This document shows, in pieces, positions 1 to 9,839 of a stretch of 64,000 nt of DNA (positions within the stretch are counted from its first letter, which is position 1; the number at the start of each line of letters is the position of its first letter). Both the position numbers and the translations under genes were made by a program. The notes beneath the pieces are model-generated. The model was not told where the DNA came from and did not search any database. It saw nothing but the letters and a program-made list of their open reading frames with translations. The DNA is from Subtercola sp. PAMC28395 (GTDB taxonomy: Bacteria > Actinomycetota > Actinomycetes > Actinomycetales > Microbacteriaceae): assembly GCF_018889995.1 (NCBI RefSeq), contig NZ_CP076547.1, positions 2,976,001 through 3,040,000 on the forward strand, written 5' to 3'.

Positions 1-128
1 CCTAACTGGCCTGGACTTCGGATTGGATGCACATATGGAGAAGTTGACCTTACTGTGACGGGCCACGGGCTTTGGAACAGGCTACTCGTTCGAAACCCCG
101 CGGCCGGCATAACTGTCGGAATCACACC

Positions 129-161
129 GCAGGGGCGGTAGCTCAACGCCACCGCCCCTGC
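129..161 (-). terminator. Hairpin terminator after the solute-binding protein gene
   Basis: An 11-bp perfect inverted repeat (129-139 with 151-161, 11-base loop) lies 18 bases past the stop codon of the solute-binding protein gene. No T-tract follows on either strand, as is common for actinobacterial terminators. The remaining bases 1-128 hold nothing I recognise. Confidence 0.6.
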
Positions 162-178
162 AGATGTCTGGGCTGGTG

Positions 179-1795
179 TTAGCCCTTGGTGATTTCGTAG
201 TACAGCGGTACCGAGTTCCAGCCGAAGTGCACGCTCGACACTGCGGTGCTGAAGCCACCGGTCACGTTTGAGTACCACAGCGGAATTGCAGGCAGGTCCT
301 TGAACAGGATTGTCTGGGCGTCCTGGTAGTCCTTGATCGCAGCGGCCGAGTCGGTCTCGCTCGAGCCCTTCGTCAGCAGTGCATCGAAGGCCGGGTTCGA
401 GTAGTCCCCGTCGTTCGAGCCGGCGTTGGTCGCGTAGATCGGGCCGAGGAAGTTGAACAGGCCGGGGTAGTCGGCCTGCCATCCGGTGCGGAACGCGGTC
501 TGGATCGAGCGGTCGGTGATGGCCGTACGAACCTGCTTGAACGTCGGTGACGGAGCGCCGGAGGCGTCGATACCGAGGTTGTTCTTCAGGTTGTTCACAA
601 CTGCGTCGACCCAGCCCTGGTGGCCACCGTCTGCGTTGTACGCGATCTGGAAGGTGCCGGTCCACGGTGAGATGGCGTCCGCCTGTGCCCACAGCTTCTT
701 GGCGTCTTCAGCGTTGTACTTCAGAACATCTGAGCCCGAGATCGAGTCCGACCAGCCGTCGATGACCGGCGACGTGAAGTCTGCGGCCGGCGTACGGGTG
801 TCTTCGAAGATCACCTTCGTGATGGTCGCGCGGTCGATCGCTTCTGAGATCGCCTGGCGACGCAACTGGCCTTCCTGGCCGCCGAAGTGAGCCAAGCGGT
901 CCGGAATCGTGAACGACTGGAAGATCGCAGCCGGCTGGTTCACGGCACGGTCGCCGAGGTCGTTCTTGTACGTGGCGTAGGCGCTGTCGGGGATCTGGTC
1001 GATCACGTCGACGTTGTTCGCCTGCAGGTCGGCGTAGGCCGCGTCTGCCGTCGGGTAGAACGTGATGGTCAGGCCACCGTTCAGCGGCTTGCGGCCACCG
1101 GTGTACTCGGGGTTCGACACGAGGTCGATCTTGACGTTGTGCTGCCACGCGCCGGCCTTGGCCAGCATGTAGGGGCCGTTTCCGATCGGGTTCTCGCCGA
1201 ATGCCTTCAGGTCGGTGAACGCGACGCTGGGCAGCGGCATGAAGGCCGTGTAGCCGAGGCGGAGCGGGAAGTCCGAGTGCGGCGCCTTCAGGGTGACCGT
1301 GAAGGTCGTGTCATCGACCTTCTTCAGACCGGTGAGGGGTGAGTCTGCGTCGTAGCTGAAGCCCACGATGTCCTCGAAGAAGTAGCTGTTCAACTGGGCG
1401 TTGCTGAGGAGCGCGCCGTACTGCCAGGCATTGATGAAGGAGTCAGAGGTGACGGCCTCACCGTTCGTGAACTTCTCGTTCGGCTTGATCTTGATCGTGA
1501 ACGTGGTGGAGTCGGTCGTCGTGATGGAATCGGCGACATCGTTCTGCGGAGCGCCCTTCTCGTCGTAGTAGACGAGTCCAGCGAAGATGTTGTCCGTGAT
1601 CTTGCCGCCACCGGTCTCGTTGGTGTTGGTCGGGATCAGCGGGTTCTGCGGCTCAGAGCCGTTCGTGGTGATGATCGCTGACGTGTTGGCACTCGCGGTG
1701 GGCGTGCTGCTGCCCCCGCTTGCGCATCCTGTGAGCACGAGCGCGCTGGCTGCTGCCAGAGCGACGACGCCCACTCCAATACGACTGATTCTCAA
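179..1795 (-). CDS. ABC transporter substrate-binding lipoprotein, family 5 (oligopeptide type)
   Basis: This 538-residue protein is an extracytoplasmic solute receptor of the DppA/OppA type, anchored to the outer face of the membrane and expected to deliver peptides or similar solutes to an ABC importer. The N-terminus is a lipoprotein signal with lipobox LTGC, giving lipidated Cys24, followed by a Gly/Ser/Thr linker and the two-lobed SBP_bac_5 fold (roughly residues 50-530). The start is TTG, supported by a strong AGGAGG seven bases upstream. No permease or ATPase gene is adjacent in the window, so the partner transporter is either left of position 1 or elsewhere, and the substrate cannot be inferred. 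Confidence 0.9.
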   Translation of the reverse strand: MRISRIGVGVVALAAASALVLTGCASGGSSTPTASANTSAIITTNGSEPQNPLIPTNTNETGGGKITDNIFAGLVYYDEKGAPQNDVADSITTTDSTTFTIKIKPNEKFTNGEAVTSDSFINAWQYGALLSNAQLNSYFFEDIVGFSYDADSPLTGLKKVDDTTFTVTLKAPHSDFPLRLGYTAFMPLPSVAFTDLKAFGENPIGNGPYMLAKAGAWQHNVKIDLVSNPEYTGGRKPLNGGLTITFYPTADAAYADLQANNVDVIDQIPDSAYATYKNDLGDRAVNQPAAIFQSFTIPDRLAHFGGQEGQLRRQAISEAIDRATITKVIFEDTRTPAADFTSPVIDGWSDSISGSDVLKYNAEDAKKLWAQADAISPWTGTFQIAYNADGGHQGWVDAVVNNLKNNLGIDASGAPSPTFKQVRTAITDRSIQTAFRTGWQADYPGLFNFLGPIYATNAGSNDGDYSNPAFDALLTKGSSETDSAAAIKDYQDAQTILFKDLPAIPLWYSNVTGGFSTAVSSVHFGWNSVPLYYEITKG

Positions 1796-2070
1796 GGTTT
1801 CCTCCTGTGCAAACTGGGAATTTCGAATCCGCGGCTCGTGGCCGAAGTCTCGAATCGAATGTGTCGCTCACGATGCGTGTGAAGCCTCGCAAATCGGGCA
1901 CGCTGAGGTGATCGGCGCGCTCGATGACTACCGAGTACCCTAAAAGGGGTGGCGCGAAGAACCAAATGCGTGTGAAAAAAGTTACATACTAGAAACTAAA
2001 ATCACCGGATTGTTGTGCTCTTTGCACAATCTCTGCGGATTCATAGCTCCAGACGCAAGAAAGCGGCGGC

Positions 2071-2877
2071 ATGGCCCAAACCCCTCCTGACCCCCGAAGT
2101 GGGTTCACCGGGAGCCCCCAGCGACGCCCGATGTTCGGGCTCGAAATCCTCATCGTTCTCGGGCTCTCGCTCGGCGCTTCGGCCGTCTACTCCGTCGTTC
2201 AGCTTCTCGACCGGCTCACCCGAGACACGCCGCTCGGCTCGCAGACCGCCACCATCAACGGCACCCTGAGCGACCGCGCGTGGCTCGATCTCACATACCA
2301 GCTCCTGGCGATCTTCTTCGCGCTGATCCCTGTCGCCCTGGCGTTCTATCTGCTCTGGCTCTCGGGCTCGAATCCGTTCACCAGGCTCGGCTTCGACGCC
2401 TCGCAACCTCTTCGCGACCTGCGCCGAGGTCTTTTCCTGCTCGTGTTGATAGGTATTCCGGGCCTTGCCCTGTATTTCGCCGGTCGCGCCTTCGGATTCA
2501 CCGTCGACGTCATTCCCGCTCCCCTCGACGCTGCGTGGTACACGGTGCCGGTGCTCGTACTTTCAGCCCTTCGCGCCGCACTGACCGAGGAACTCATCGT
2601 CGTCGGCTACCTCTACGAGCGCCTCGGGCGTCTCGGCTGGGGAAAGTGGACGATCATCGTGAGTTCGGCAGCTCTGCGGGGCAGCTATCACCTCTACCAG
2701 GGCATCGGGCCGTTCTTCGGCAACTTCGTGATGGGCGTCGTCTTCGGATGGTTCTACACGCGCTGGGGCCGAACGGTGCCCTTGGTGATCACGCACTGGA
2801 TTCTCGACATCGCGTCATTCGTCGGCTACGCGTGGGCCGTGTCGACCTTCCCCGGTCTGTTCGGCAGCCCGAAGTAG
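2071..2877 (+). CDS. CPBP family intramembrane metalloprotease
   Basis: A 268-residue multi-spanning membrane protein of the CPBP (CAAX protease / bacteriocin-processing) family. About six hydrophobic segments follow a short Pro-rich cytoplasmic N-terminus. The family motifs are visible: motif 1 as EELIVVGYLYERL (around residue 172), motif 2 as a SYH followed by FFGNF, and motif 3 as HWILD. The usual EExxxR of motif 1 reads EExxxG here. The substrate is unknown; known members cleave prenylated proteins or give self-immunity to bacteriocins. It stands alone, convergent with the pentapeptide-repeat gene across a repeat-filled gap. Confidence 0.85.
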   Translation: MAQTPPDPRSGFTGSPQRRPMFGLEILIVLGLSLGASAVYSVVQLLDRLTRDTPLGSQTATINGTLSDRAWLDLTYQLLAIFFALIPVALAFYLLWLSGSNPFTRLGFDASQPLRDLRRGLFLLVLIGIPGLALYFAGRAFGFTVDVIPAPLDAAWYTVPVLVLSALRAALTEELIVVGYLYERLGRLGWGKWTIIVSSAALRGSYHLYQGIGPFFGNFVMGVVFGWFYTRWGRTVPLVITHWILDIASFVGYAWAVSTFPGLFGSPK

Positions 2878-2922
2878 TCGCGAAACAGCGTCACGGACGG
2901 AACGGCAGAGCTGACGGACCGA

Positions 2923-3038
2923 CAGTGCAGAACTTCAGTGCAGAACGTCAGTGCAGAACTGCGGTGAAGCAACCGTACTGACAGAACTGCACTGAAAGAA
3001 CTGCACTGGCGAAACAGCACTGGCGAACAAGCACTGCC
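2923..3038. repeat. Two opposed tandem arrays (13 bp x3, then 14 bp x4)
   Basis: Three 13-bp units of consensus CAGTGCAGAACNT (2923-2961) are followed after 21 bases by four 14-bp units of consensus gaactGCACTGgc (2983-3038). The second array is roughly the inverse of the first: CAGTGCA in one pairs with TGCACTG in the other. The block fills the gap between two convergent genes, so it may form hairpins and act as a bidirectional terminator. There are no spacers of unique sequence, so it is not a CRISPR array. Confidence 0.85.
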
Positions 3039-3055
3039 GATCCGGTGCCGATGGC

Positions 3056-3865
3056 TCAGTAGGCGCCTCGGCCAGACTTTCTTCCCCCCGGCGGGCGCTT
3101 GCGGAGCGCACGACGAGCCAGCACGGCGCGGATGATCAACCCCACGATGCCGAGCAGAACGACCGCCCCCGCTCCCACGAGGAGCACGGTCATCGTGTCA
3201 CCGCTGATTCCGCGGGTCGGAGGTGCAGCGGGGGCCGCCGATGCCGTCTGGGTGAAGATGGGAACGGGCGGCGCGCTGGTGTGCGGCGATGCCACCGTGA
3301 TCGTGATCACTGCTGTTGCGACTTCGTTCGCTCGTGAGGTGGCGAACGAGCAGAGCACCCCGGTCGTGCCGAGGGGAAAGATCGCACCAGACGCCACCGG
3401 CTCCCCCGCGATTCCGCAGCCCACCAGCGTGAGGCCCGCGGGAAGGGCCGGGTCGAACGACGCGGCCGCCCCGCTGGTGTCGGTGGCATCGACATCGAGG
3501 TGCCCCGGTACGATTCCGGCCCCAGTGAAGTCTGCACCGACCACCCTTGCTCCGGTGAAATCCGACCCGGTGAGGGTGGCACCCGCGAATGTCGAAGCCT
3601 GAACGTCGGCATTCTTCAGGCTCGCACCAGACAGATCGGCGCCATCAAAATCCGACTGCGCCAGGTGTTCACCGCTCAGGTCTGCACCTGCGCACCTGCT
3701 GCCGCCTGCAACAGGGCCATCGACACTGCGATTGATGACACACGTGCCGCTGGTGAACGCCTGAGCGCTGACGGCCGGCACTGCGAGTATCGAGAAACCA
3801 CACACCAGCAGGGCGACCAGGGCCGCCACCCCGATCGCCCATCGAGAACGAGCAGAACCATTCAT
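3056..3865 (-). CDS. Secreted/membrane-anchored pentapeptide-repeat protein
   Basis: A 269-residue protein with a signal peptide or N-terminal anchor (residues about 9-33), then a run of pentapeptide repeats of the A(D/N)LSG type (for example GADLSG, GASLKNAD, GSDFTGA) around residues 55-110 that should fold as a right-handed quadrilateral beta helix. A beta-rich region, a Pro/Thr-rich linker, one C-terminal transmembrane helix (about 220-245) and a basic tail follow. The layout suggests an outward-facing domain held by the C-terminal helix. The reading frame is open 60 bases further upstream, but I chose the ATG at 3865 because it gives a clean signal peptide and lies six bases after a TACGAT -10 hexamer. 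Function unknown. Confidence 0.75.
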   Translation of the reverse strand: MNGSARSRWAIGVAALVALLVCGFSILAVPAVSAQAFTSGTCVINRSVDGPVAGGSRCAGADLSGEHLAQSDFDGADLSGASLKNADVQASTFAGATLTGSDFTGARVVGADFTGAGIVPGHLDVDATDTSGAAASFDPALPAGLTLVGCGIAGEPVASGAIFPLGTTGVLCSFATSRANEVATAVITITVASPHTSAPPVPIFTQTASAAPAAPPTRGISGDTMTVLLVGAGAVVLLGIVGLIIRAVLARRALRKRPPGGRKSGRGAY

Positions 3866-3871
3866 CACTCG

Positions 3872-3877
3872 ATCGTA
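3872..3877 (-). promoter_or_regulatory. -10 hexamer TACGAT, predicted leaderless start
   Basis: TACGAT ends exactly six bases before the ATG of the pentapeptide-repeat gene, and no Shine-Dalgarno sequence is present. This geometry would place transcription start at or next to the A of the start codon. Confidence 0.5.
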
Positions 3878-3936
3878 CTGTAGTGAGCCTGTCTCGCTTT
3901 CGAGGGGCCGGGTGCTGCGACCCAACCGCCGCCCTC

Positions 3937-6813
3937 CTACTCGAATGCTTCAGGTGGCGGGCATGCACAGAACAGATTGCGGTCACCGTATGCCTGGTCG
4001 ACGCGACGCACTGGCGGCCAGTATTTGTGCCTGGCCTGGCCTGCAACCGGGAAGACAGCGCGCTCACGCGAATAGGCGTGGGCCCATTCGCCGGTTGCGA
4101 TGCATGCGGCAGTGTGAGGAGCGTGCACCAGCGGGTTGTCGTCGACCGGCCACTCCCCGGCCGCCACGGCGTCGGCTTCGGCTTTGATCGCGATCATGGC
4201 GTCGATGAAACGATCGATCTCCGGCAGGTCCTCGCTCTCGGTCGGTTCGACCATGAGCGTTCCGGCGACGGGGAAGCTCATCGTCGGAGCGTGAAAGCCG
4301 TAGTCGATGAGCCTCTTGGCCACATCGTCGACAGTGATCCCTGTGGCCTCGCGAAGGGGCCTCAGGTCGAGAATGCACTCGTGGGCGACAAGACCATTCT
4401 CCCCTGCGTAGAGCACAGGAAAGTGGCCACGCAGGCGTGCCGCCACATAGTTGGCTGCCAACACCGCCGCTTCGGTCGCCTTCTTCAGTCCGTCTGAACC
4501 CATCATGCGCACGTACGCCCAACTGATCGGCAGGATGCTCGAACTGCCGTACGGCGCAGCCGAGACCGCCCCGCCACCGTGCTCCACGCTGCCGCCACCG
4601 GCTGTGGGGTGCTCGTTCTTCTGGGCGAAGGCGTGGCCTGGCAGGAACGGCGCGAGGTGCGATTTCGCAGCCACCGGACCCACACCCGGCCCTCCCCCTC
4701 CGTGCGGAATGCAGAAGGTCTTGTGCAGGTTCAGGTGCGACACATCGCCGCCGAACTCGCCGAATCGGGCGAATCCGAGAACGGCATTGAGGTTCGCGCC
4801 GTCGACATAGACCTGCCCCCCTGCTTCATGCACCGAGCGGCATATGTCGACGACATCGTGTTCGTAGACTCCGTGGGTCGAGGGATACGTGATCATCAGA
4901 GCTGCAAGGGAGTCTGCGTGACTGGCGATCTTGGCACGCAGGTCGTCGAGATCGACGTTGCCCAGCTCGTCGCAGGCCACGACGACGACCGACATTCCCG
5001 CAAGGACCGCGGAGGCCGCGTTTGTGCCGTGGGCGCTCGACGGGATCAGGCACACCGTTCGGCCGGCGTCACCCCGCGAGCGGTGGTAGCCACGGATGGC
5101 CAGAAGCCCGGCGAGTTCACCCTGGCTACCCGCGTTGGGCTGCAGGGAGACCGAGTCATAGCCCGTGACCTCGGTCAGCCACGATTCGAGCTGGTCGATG
5201 AGCGAGAGGTACCCTTCGACATCTGCTCGGGGAGCAAACGGGTGGAGCCCTGCGAACTCCGGCCAGCTGACCGCCTCCATCTCGGTGACGGCGTTGAGCT
5301 TCATCGTGCACGACCCGAGCGGGATCATGCCCCTGTCGAGCGCGTAGTCGTCATCGGCGAGTCTCTTCAGGTACCTCATCATGCTCGTTTCTGAGCGATG
5401 CGAGTTGAAGACAGGGTGCGTGAGAAAGTCGCTGGTGCGCTCGAGTTCAGCTGGGAGGCTGCGCACTAGCTCGGTGTACTCGGCGTGGCCACGCGGAACG
5501 GCGTCGAAGATCCGTGCAACGGCCTTCAGATCGACCCGCGAGGTGGTCTCATCCACGGAGAGCCCCAGAGTGTCGTCATCAACGATGTCGAACAGGTAAC
5601 CCTGCTGGTGCGCGACCGCCGCGATCGATTGTGCCCGCCCTGCCACTCTGACACGAATCGTGTCGAAGAAGTCGTCGTGAAGCACTTCGTAGCCCGCTGC
5701 ACGCAATAGGGTCGCGAGGGTCCGTGCCGAATCGTTGACCTCGGTTGCGATTGCACGGAGCCCGTCAGGGCCGTGGTAGACCGCGTACATCCCCGCCATG
5801 ACGGCGAGCAGTACCTGGGCTGTGCAGATGTTCGACGTCGCCTTCTCGCGGCGGATGTGCTGTTCCCGCGCCTGCAGGCTCAGCCGGTACGCGCGATTGC
5901 CATCGGAGTCGACGCTCACGCCGACCAGGCGACCGGGAAGCTGGCGCTCCAGGCCCTTGCGAACCGCCATATAACCGGCGTGCGGGCCCCCGAAACCCAT
6001 CGGCACGCCAAAACGCTGGCTCGTTCCGATCGCAACATCGGCTCCCAGCTCACCCGGCGAGGCCAGCAGTGTGAGGGCAAGCAGGTCGGCGGCGACCACT
6101 GCGAGAGCGCCGACTGCGTGAGCGTGCTCGATGATCGCTGCAGGGTTGAAGATGCGACCGGAAGCACCCGGGTACTGCACGAAGAGGCCGAAGGCCTCCG
6201 GCAGCTCGGATGGCTCTGCCTGTGCCAACTCGATCTCGACGAGTTCGATGCCGACGGCATCGGCCCGGGACGCAAGAAGCGCCTTGGTCTGCGGGAAGGA
6301 GTCCGAATCGACGATGAAGACCCGCGATGTCGACTTGCTTGCGCGGCGCGCGAGGAGCATGCTCTCGACGACGGCAGTGCCTTCATCGAGCATCGACGCG
6401 TTCGAGGTCTGGAGCCCGGTGAGCTCGGAGACCATCGTCTGAAAGTTGATGAGCGCTTCGAGCCGGCCCTGCGAGATCTCGGGCTGGTACGGCGTGTACG
6501 CGGTGTACCAGCTGGGGTTCTCGAAGACATTGCGCTTGATCACGGCCGGAGTGATCGTGTCGTAGTATCCGAGTCCGATCATCGACCGGTTGACGGTGTT
6601 CAGGGAGGCCAGTGCGCGAAGTTCGGCGATCGTCTCTCGTTCAGAGGCTGGCGAAGGGATGACCGACTGTTCGCCCACGTCGGCTGCGTGGATCGACGCC
6701 GGCACTGCGGCTTCGACCAGACGGGTGACCGTCTCGTAGCCGAGCAGGTCGAGCATCTGCGCCTGCGCCGAAGCGGTCGTACCGATGTGGCGGTCGAGAA
6801 AAGGAAGGCTCAT
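3937..6813 (-). CDS. gcvP: Glycine dehydrogenase (decarboxylating), P protein
   Basis: The P protein of the glycine cleavage system decarboxylates glycine with pyridoxal phosphate and passes the aminomethyl group to lipoyl-GcvH. At 958 residues it is the single-chain form, with both fused halves present. The PLP-binding signature [18 protein letters not shown] is intact, with the Schiff-base lysine near residue 697. It is the last gene of gcvT-gcvH-gcvP; its ATG overlaps the gcvH TGA by one base (TGATG), so translation is probably coupled. The operon should answer to glycine through the riboswitch ahead of gcvT. Confidence 0.98.
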   Translation of the reverse strand: MSLPFLDRHIGTTASAQAQMLDLLGYETVTRLVEAAVPASIHAADVGEQSVIPSPASERETIAELRALASLNTVNRSMIGLGYYDTITPAVIKRNVFENPSWYTAYTPYQPEISQGRLEALINFQTMVSELTGLQTSNASMLDEGTAVVESMLLARRASKSTSRVFIVDSDSFPQTKALLASRADAVGIELVEIELAQAEPSELPEAFGLFVQYPGASGRIFNPAAIIEHAHAVGALAVVAADLLALTLLASPGELGADVAIGTSQRFGVPMGFGGPHAGYMAVRKGLERQLPGRLVGVSVDSDGNRAYRLSLQAREQHIRREKATSNICTAQVLLAVMAGMYAVYHGPDGLRAIATEVNDSARTLATLLRAAGYEVLHDDFFDTIRVRVAGRAQSIAAVAHQQGYLFDIVDDDTLGLSVDETTSRVDLKAVARIFDAVPRGHAEYTELVRSLPAELERTSDFLTHPVFNSHRSETSMMRYLKRLADDDYALDRGMIPLGSCTMKLNAVTEMEAVSWPEFAGLHPFAPRADVEGYLSLIDQLESWLTEVTGYDSVSLQPNAGSQGELAGLLAIRGYHRSRGDAGRTVCLIPSSAHGTNAASAVLAGMSVVVVACDELGNVDLDDLRAKIASHADSLAALMITYPSTHGVYEHDVVDICRSVHEAGGQVYVDGANLNAVLGFARFGEFGGDVSHLNLHKTFCIPHGGGGPGVGPVAAKSHLAPFLPGHAFAQKNEHPTAGGGSVEHGGGAVSAAPYGSSSILPISWAYVRMMGSDGLKKATEAAVLAANYVAARLRGHFPVLYAGENGLVAHECILDLRPLREATGITVDDVAKRLIDYGFHAPTMSFPVAGTLMVEPTESEDLPEIDRFIDAMIAIKAEADAVAAGEWPVDDNPLVHAPHTAACIATGEWAHAYSRERAVFPVAGQARHKYWPPVRRVDQAYGDRNLFCACPPPEAFE

Positions 6814-7217
6814 CAGGCAGAGACTCCATCATCGCCGGTCAGCGCCTGGTATTCGGCGTAGCTCAGCAATTCGGGCAGGTCGGTGAATTCCACCCGGATC
6901 AGCCAGCCCTCGCCGAACGGGTCGCTGTTCACGAGCTCCGGTGATTCCTCCACGGCGGAATTCTTCTCCAGCACGACACCCGTCAGTGGGGCGAAGAGCT
7001 CCCCGACCGACTTGGTCGACTCGATCTCGCCGACGACAGCTCCATCGGCGATGGCAGACCCCTCGGCGGGCAGGTCGACATACACAACATCGCCGAGCTT
7101 CTCGGCCGCGTACGCCGTGATGCCGATCGTGGCTCGTGTTGGGACACCGTCTGCCGCAGCATCCAGACGCACCCATTCGTGCTCTGCGGTGAATTTCAGG
7201 TCCGAGTAGTCGGTCAT
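6813..7217 (-). CDS. gcvH: Glycine cleavage system H protein
   Basis: A 134-residue lipoyl carrier that shuttles the aminomethyl intermediate from GcvP to GcvT. The lipoylation site is Lys69 in [12 protein letters not shown], inside a typical biotinyl/lipoyl fold, and the C-terminal YAEYQALTG segment is family-typical. It starts two bases after the gcvT stop and overlaps gcvP by one base, so the three proteins are made together in a fixed order. Confidence 0.98.
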   Translation of the reverse strand: MTDYSDLKFTAEHEWVRLDAAADGVPTRATIGITAYAAEKLGDVVYVDLPAEGSAIADGAVVGEIESTKSVGELFAPLTGVVLEKNSAVEESPELVNSDPFGEGWLIRVEFTDLPELLSYAEYQALTGDDGVSA

Positions 7218-7219
7218 GG

Positions 7220-8428
7220 TCAGTCTCTCTTTCGGCGATAGAAGGGCAGAGCGGTTACGGTGAGCGGCAATCGGGTGCCTCGCACATCGACGGAGAGCTC
7301 AGTGCCCTGCGCAGAGAATTGCGGGTCGAGGTAGGCCATGGCAACGGGAAACCCGAGCGTGGGCGAGAGCACACCGCTCGTGATCACGCCGACGGGCGTG
7401 GTTGATTCCTGTGTTTCGAAGAGTTCATAGTCGGCGCGGGCTGCTCGCTTGCCAGTGCCCTGGAGACCGACCAGAACTCGAGCAGGATCGGCAGCCCCGG
7501 CACCCTGGCCGGCGGACTCACTGATCGCTTCGAGAGCTGCGCGGCCGACGAAGTCTTCTTTCGCGAAGTTCACCACGCGCCCGAGGCCGGCCTGCGCTGG
7601 CCTGGTTGCCCGGCCCAGTTCATGGCCGTAGAGCGGCATGCCCGCCTCCAGGCGCAGGGTGTCGCGGGCGGCAAGCCCGGCGGGCACGAGGCCGAACGCT
7701 CCGCCCGCTGTGACCACAGCGTTCCACAGCGCTTCTGCGCTGTGGACGTCGACGTAGAGTTCGAACCCGTCTTCGCCGGTATAACCGGTTCGTGCGACGA
7801 GCAACGGCTTGTTCGCGTAGCGTGCCGGGCGCGACCAGTAGTACTTCAGGGAATCGAGTGGATGATCATCCACCGCCTCCGTATCGAAGTCGATGCCTGC
7901 AGTGGCCTTGACTATCTCGCGAGCAGCCGGGCCCTGCACGGCGATGAGCGCGAGCTGGTCGCTCACGTCGCTCACCACGACGTCGAATCCCGCGGCCCGC
8001 TGCAGCAGGGCTTCGACCGCGACGGCGTGGTTGCCGGCATTGGCGACAACGAGGAACTCCGTCTCGCCCGTGCGATAGACGACGACGTCATCGATGATTC
8101 CGCCGTCGTGGTCGAGCAGCAGGCTGTACTTCGCCTGCCCGACGGCTGTGGCCGAGAGCAGTCCGGCGAATGCGAAGTCGAGGCAGGCGCCGGCCTCGGG
8201 GCCGGTGACGCTGATCTCTGCCATGTGCGAGAGATCGAAGATTCCCGCTGCCGTTCTCACGGCGCGGTGTTCGGCGAGATCACTCGTGTATCTGACGGGC
8301 ATCTGCCAGCCGGCGAAGTCGGTGAACGAGGCACCGGCTGCGAGGTGTACGGCATTGAGCGGCGAGAAGACGGGCTCGGCGACTTCGCCTCCAGCGAGGG
8401 CTTCGGCACCATGAGGGGCTTCGGTCAT
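7220..8428 (-). CDS. gcvT: Glycine cleavage system aminomethyltransferase, T protein
   Basis: A 402-residue tetrahydrofolate-dependent aminomethyltransferase that releases ammonia from the H-protein intermediate and forms methylene-tetrahydrofolate. The folate-binding GCV_T domain and the C-terminal barrel are complete; [12 protein letters not shown] and [16 protein letters not shown] are recognisable signatures. About 20 residues precede the usual family start. A CAGGAG site lies just before the ATG. It is the first gene of the operon and sits behind an 84-base leader and a tandem glycine riboswitch. Confidence 0.97.
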   Translation of the reverse strand: MTEAPHGAEALAGGEVAEPVFSPLNAVHLAAGASFTDFAGWQMPVRYTSDLAEHRAVRTAAGIFDLSHMAEISVTGPEAGACLDFAFAGLLSATAVGQAKYSLLLDHDGGIIDDVVVYRTGETEFLVVANAGNHAVAVEALLQRAAGFDVVVSDVSDQLALIAVQGPAAREIVKATAGIDFDTEAVDDHPLDSLKYYWSRPARYANKPLLVARTGYTGEDGFELYVDVHSAEALWNAVVTAGGAFGLVPAGLAARDTLRLEAGMPLYGHELGRATRPAQAGLGRVVNFAKEDFVGRAALEAISESAGQGAGAADPARVLVGLQGTGKRAARADYELFETQESTTPVGVITSGVLSPTLGFPVAMAYLDPQFSAQGTELSVDVRGTRLPLTVTALPFYRRKRD

Positions 8429-8512
8429 GAGTTCTCCTGTTCATTTCCTGTGCGCCTGCGACGCATCAGCGTGCACAGGCAAAGAGGTCACAGGGCTCGG
8501 ATGAACCCCGCA

Positions 8513-8769
8513 GACACTCCCCCTCTGTCATGGTGCCTGAGAGTTTCACCACTGCCGGGTAGCGAGGGCAGCGACTTTCACCGTGGGCGAGCTCTCGCAC
8601 CGTTTGAGGCACTGCCCGTTCGAGGTACTGCCTGTTGGGGGCAGAGCCGAAGCGGGGGTGAGAGCTTCTTTTCAGAGTGGCCAGTTCAACGCGGTACACG
8701 AACCTGAGAGTTTATCGGAGAGAATTGCTCCTTCGGTGCCCGGCACGAATTGCGCCAGGCTCTCCCGCG
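8513..8769 (-). promoter_or_regulatory. Tandem glycine riboswitch upstream of gcvT
   Basis: On the minus strand the promoter-proximal aptamer (about 8769-8664) carries GGGAGAGCC, CACCGAAGGAGCAA, AACTCTCAGG and CACTCTGAAAAG. The second aptamer (about 8602-8513) carries GCGAGAGC, AACTCTCAGGC and ATGACAGAGGGGGAG. These are the hallmark conserved blocks of the two-aptamer glycine riboswitch. Between the second aptamer and the gcvT ribosome site, CCTGTGC pairs with GCACAGG to form a hairpin that could be the expression platform. Glycine binding is expected to switch the gcvTHP operon on. With the repeat block at 8800-8844 it explains most of the gene-free stretch 8429-8923. Confidence 0.93.
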
Positions 8770-8799
8770 TCGACCTAATGGCCAGCAGTATTCAGTTGT

Positions 8800-8844
8800 G
8801 GAGCATGCACGTGTGTAGCTTGCACGTCTGGAGCATGCACGTGT
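8800..8844. repeat. 15-bp tandem repeat x3 upstream of the glycine riboswitch
   Basis: Units at 8800-8814, 8815-8829 and 8830-8844. The first and third are identical (GGAGCATGCACGTGT) and the middle one differs at a few bases. Each unit contains the palindromic core GCAC-GT or TGCAC. It lies in the probable promoter zone of gcvT. Confidence 0.8.
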
Positions 8845-8923
8845 GCAGCGCCGAGACAGTGCCAGGGCGACACATCATGCTGGGGCCAGTTTAGTGGCCA
8901 GCGGCGACGAGAACCTACGACCT

Positions 8924-9712
8924 TCAGTCGCCGTTGCCGTGTGTCGGATCGCCTCGAGTGTCGCTTGGGGAATCGACTCTGCGTCGACGCATGGCAAAGA
9001 CGAGAACGGCAGAGAGCACGCTGAGGCCACCGATGCCGAGCACGATCGCCACAGGCAATGCGACATTCGACTGCCTGCTCGAGTCCGCCTGGGCAACACC
9101 GAGAACAGTCATGGTCGGCTCGGGCGTCGGGGCAGGTGCATCAGCCGAATGGGTGCCAGCGGTGGCAGAGGCCTGGGAGGGCGATGGTGCCGGCGAGGCT
9201 GCCTGGGCGAGAGTGGGTTCGGTCGTCGACGGCTCACCCGACCACGCGTCGTCACAATCGGGTGCTGACGTGAATCCCGGAGCCGCTACGGTGACACTGC
9301 TGGGCTGCCAGGTGAAGGTGTACGAACCAGAGACCGGATGCCCGTCAGAGGAAGCCACCTGCCACGCCACCGTGTACTCTCCCGCCTCGCCGAGGGCGAC
9401 GCCGGTCGACACGACGCTGCCGGCAACGACCACACAGCCGGATTCGTGATGGTCACCGTCGGCATCTGTCACCTGCACTGCGAAACCACCAAGCGACGCG
9501 TCGAGGGCGAGCAGCTCATCACTGAACGTCAGTACGACGGTGTCGAGGTGCTTCGAGACGACCTCTCCCGCTGACGGGGACGACTTCTCGAGAACATCGT
9601 GGGCCAGGGCCGCAGGCGCAGAGCCTGCTCCGATGGCGACAGCGGCGAAGACAAGTCCGGTCACCAGTCCACGTGCGAGCCGACGCCGGGAAGCAGGGGA
9701 AGAGGTTCGCAC
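8924..9712 (-). CDS. CopC-domain copper resistance protein, membrane-anchored
   Basis: A 262-residue exported protein. A basic n-region and a hydrophobic core precede an ALA cleavage point, so the mature chain starts HDVLEKSSP, the N-terminal histidine of CopC proteins that binds Cu(II). The partner SSDGHPVSGSYTF motif supplies the expected Asp/His pair. A Pro/Ser/Thr-rich linker, one transmembrane helix and a basic tail follow, the YobA/CopC layout of actinobacteria. The frame is open to 9823, but the GTG at 9712 puts the signal peptide at the N-terminus and lies six bases after TATCGT, so I prefer it. No CopD or copper regulator is adjacent. Confidence 0.87.
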   Translation of the reverse strand: MRTSSPASRRRLARGLVTGLVFAAVAIGAGSAPAALAHDVLEKSSPSAGEVVSKHLDTVVLTFSDELLALDASLGGFAVQVTDADGDHHESGCVVVAGSVVSTGVALGEAGEYTVAWQVASSDGHPVSGSYTFTWQPSSVTVAAPGFTSAPDCDDAWSGEPSTTEPTLAQAASPAPSPSQASATAGTHSADAPAPTPEPTMTVLGVAQADSSRQSNVALPVAIVLGIGGLSVLSAVLVFAMRRRRVDSPSDTRGDPTHGNGD

Positions 9713-9718
9713 TCCCCA

Positions 9719-9724
9719 ACGATA
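9719..9724 (-). promoter_or_regulatory. -10 hexamer TATCGT, predicted leaderless start
   Basis: TATCGT ends six bases before the GTG chosen for the CopC protein, with no Shine-Dalgarno site. It lies inside the longer open frame, which argues against the upstream ATG at 9823. Confidence 0.5.
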
Positions 9725-9839
9725 ACCGTCGACCCGGTCGGCCCGAACGCCCTGCACCAGATGCTCAGGTGACTTGCGGCTACGGCGCGCGCCAGATGCA
9801 GCGTGTGACTGGCTGTGAGACACGCCCAGGGCAGAACAC

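Noticed and set aside
88..99. GTTCGAAACCCC resembles a tRNA T-loop near the left end.
   Set aside because: The flanking bases cannot form a T-stem or acceptor stem, and no anticodon arm is present.
2923..3038. Regular repeats that could be read as a CRISPR array.
   Set aside because: Units are 13-14 bp, adjacent, and have no unique spacers; no cas genes are near.
9713..9823. A 37-residue N-terminal extension on the CopC protein.
   Set aside because: It contains the predicted promoter hexamer and would bury the signal peptide inside the protein.
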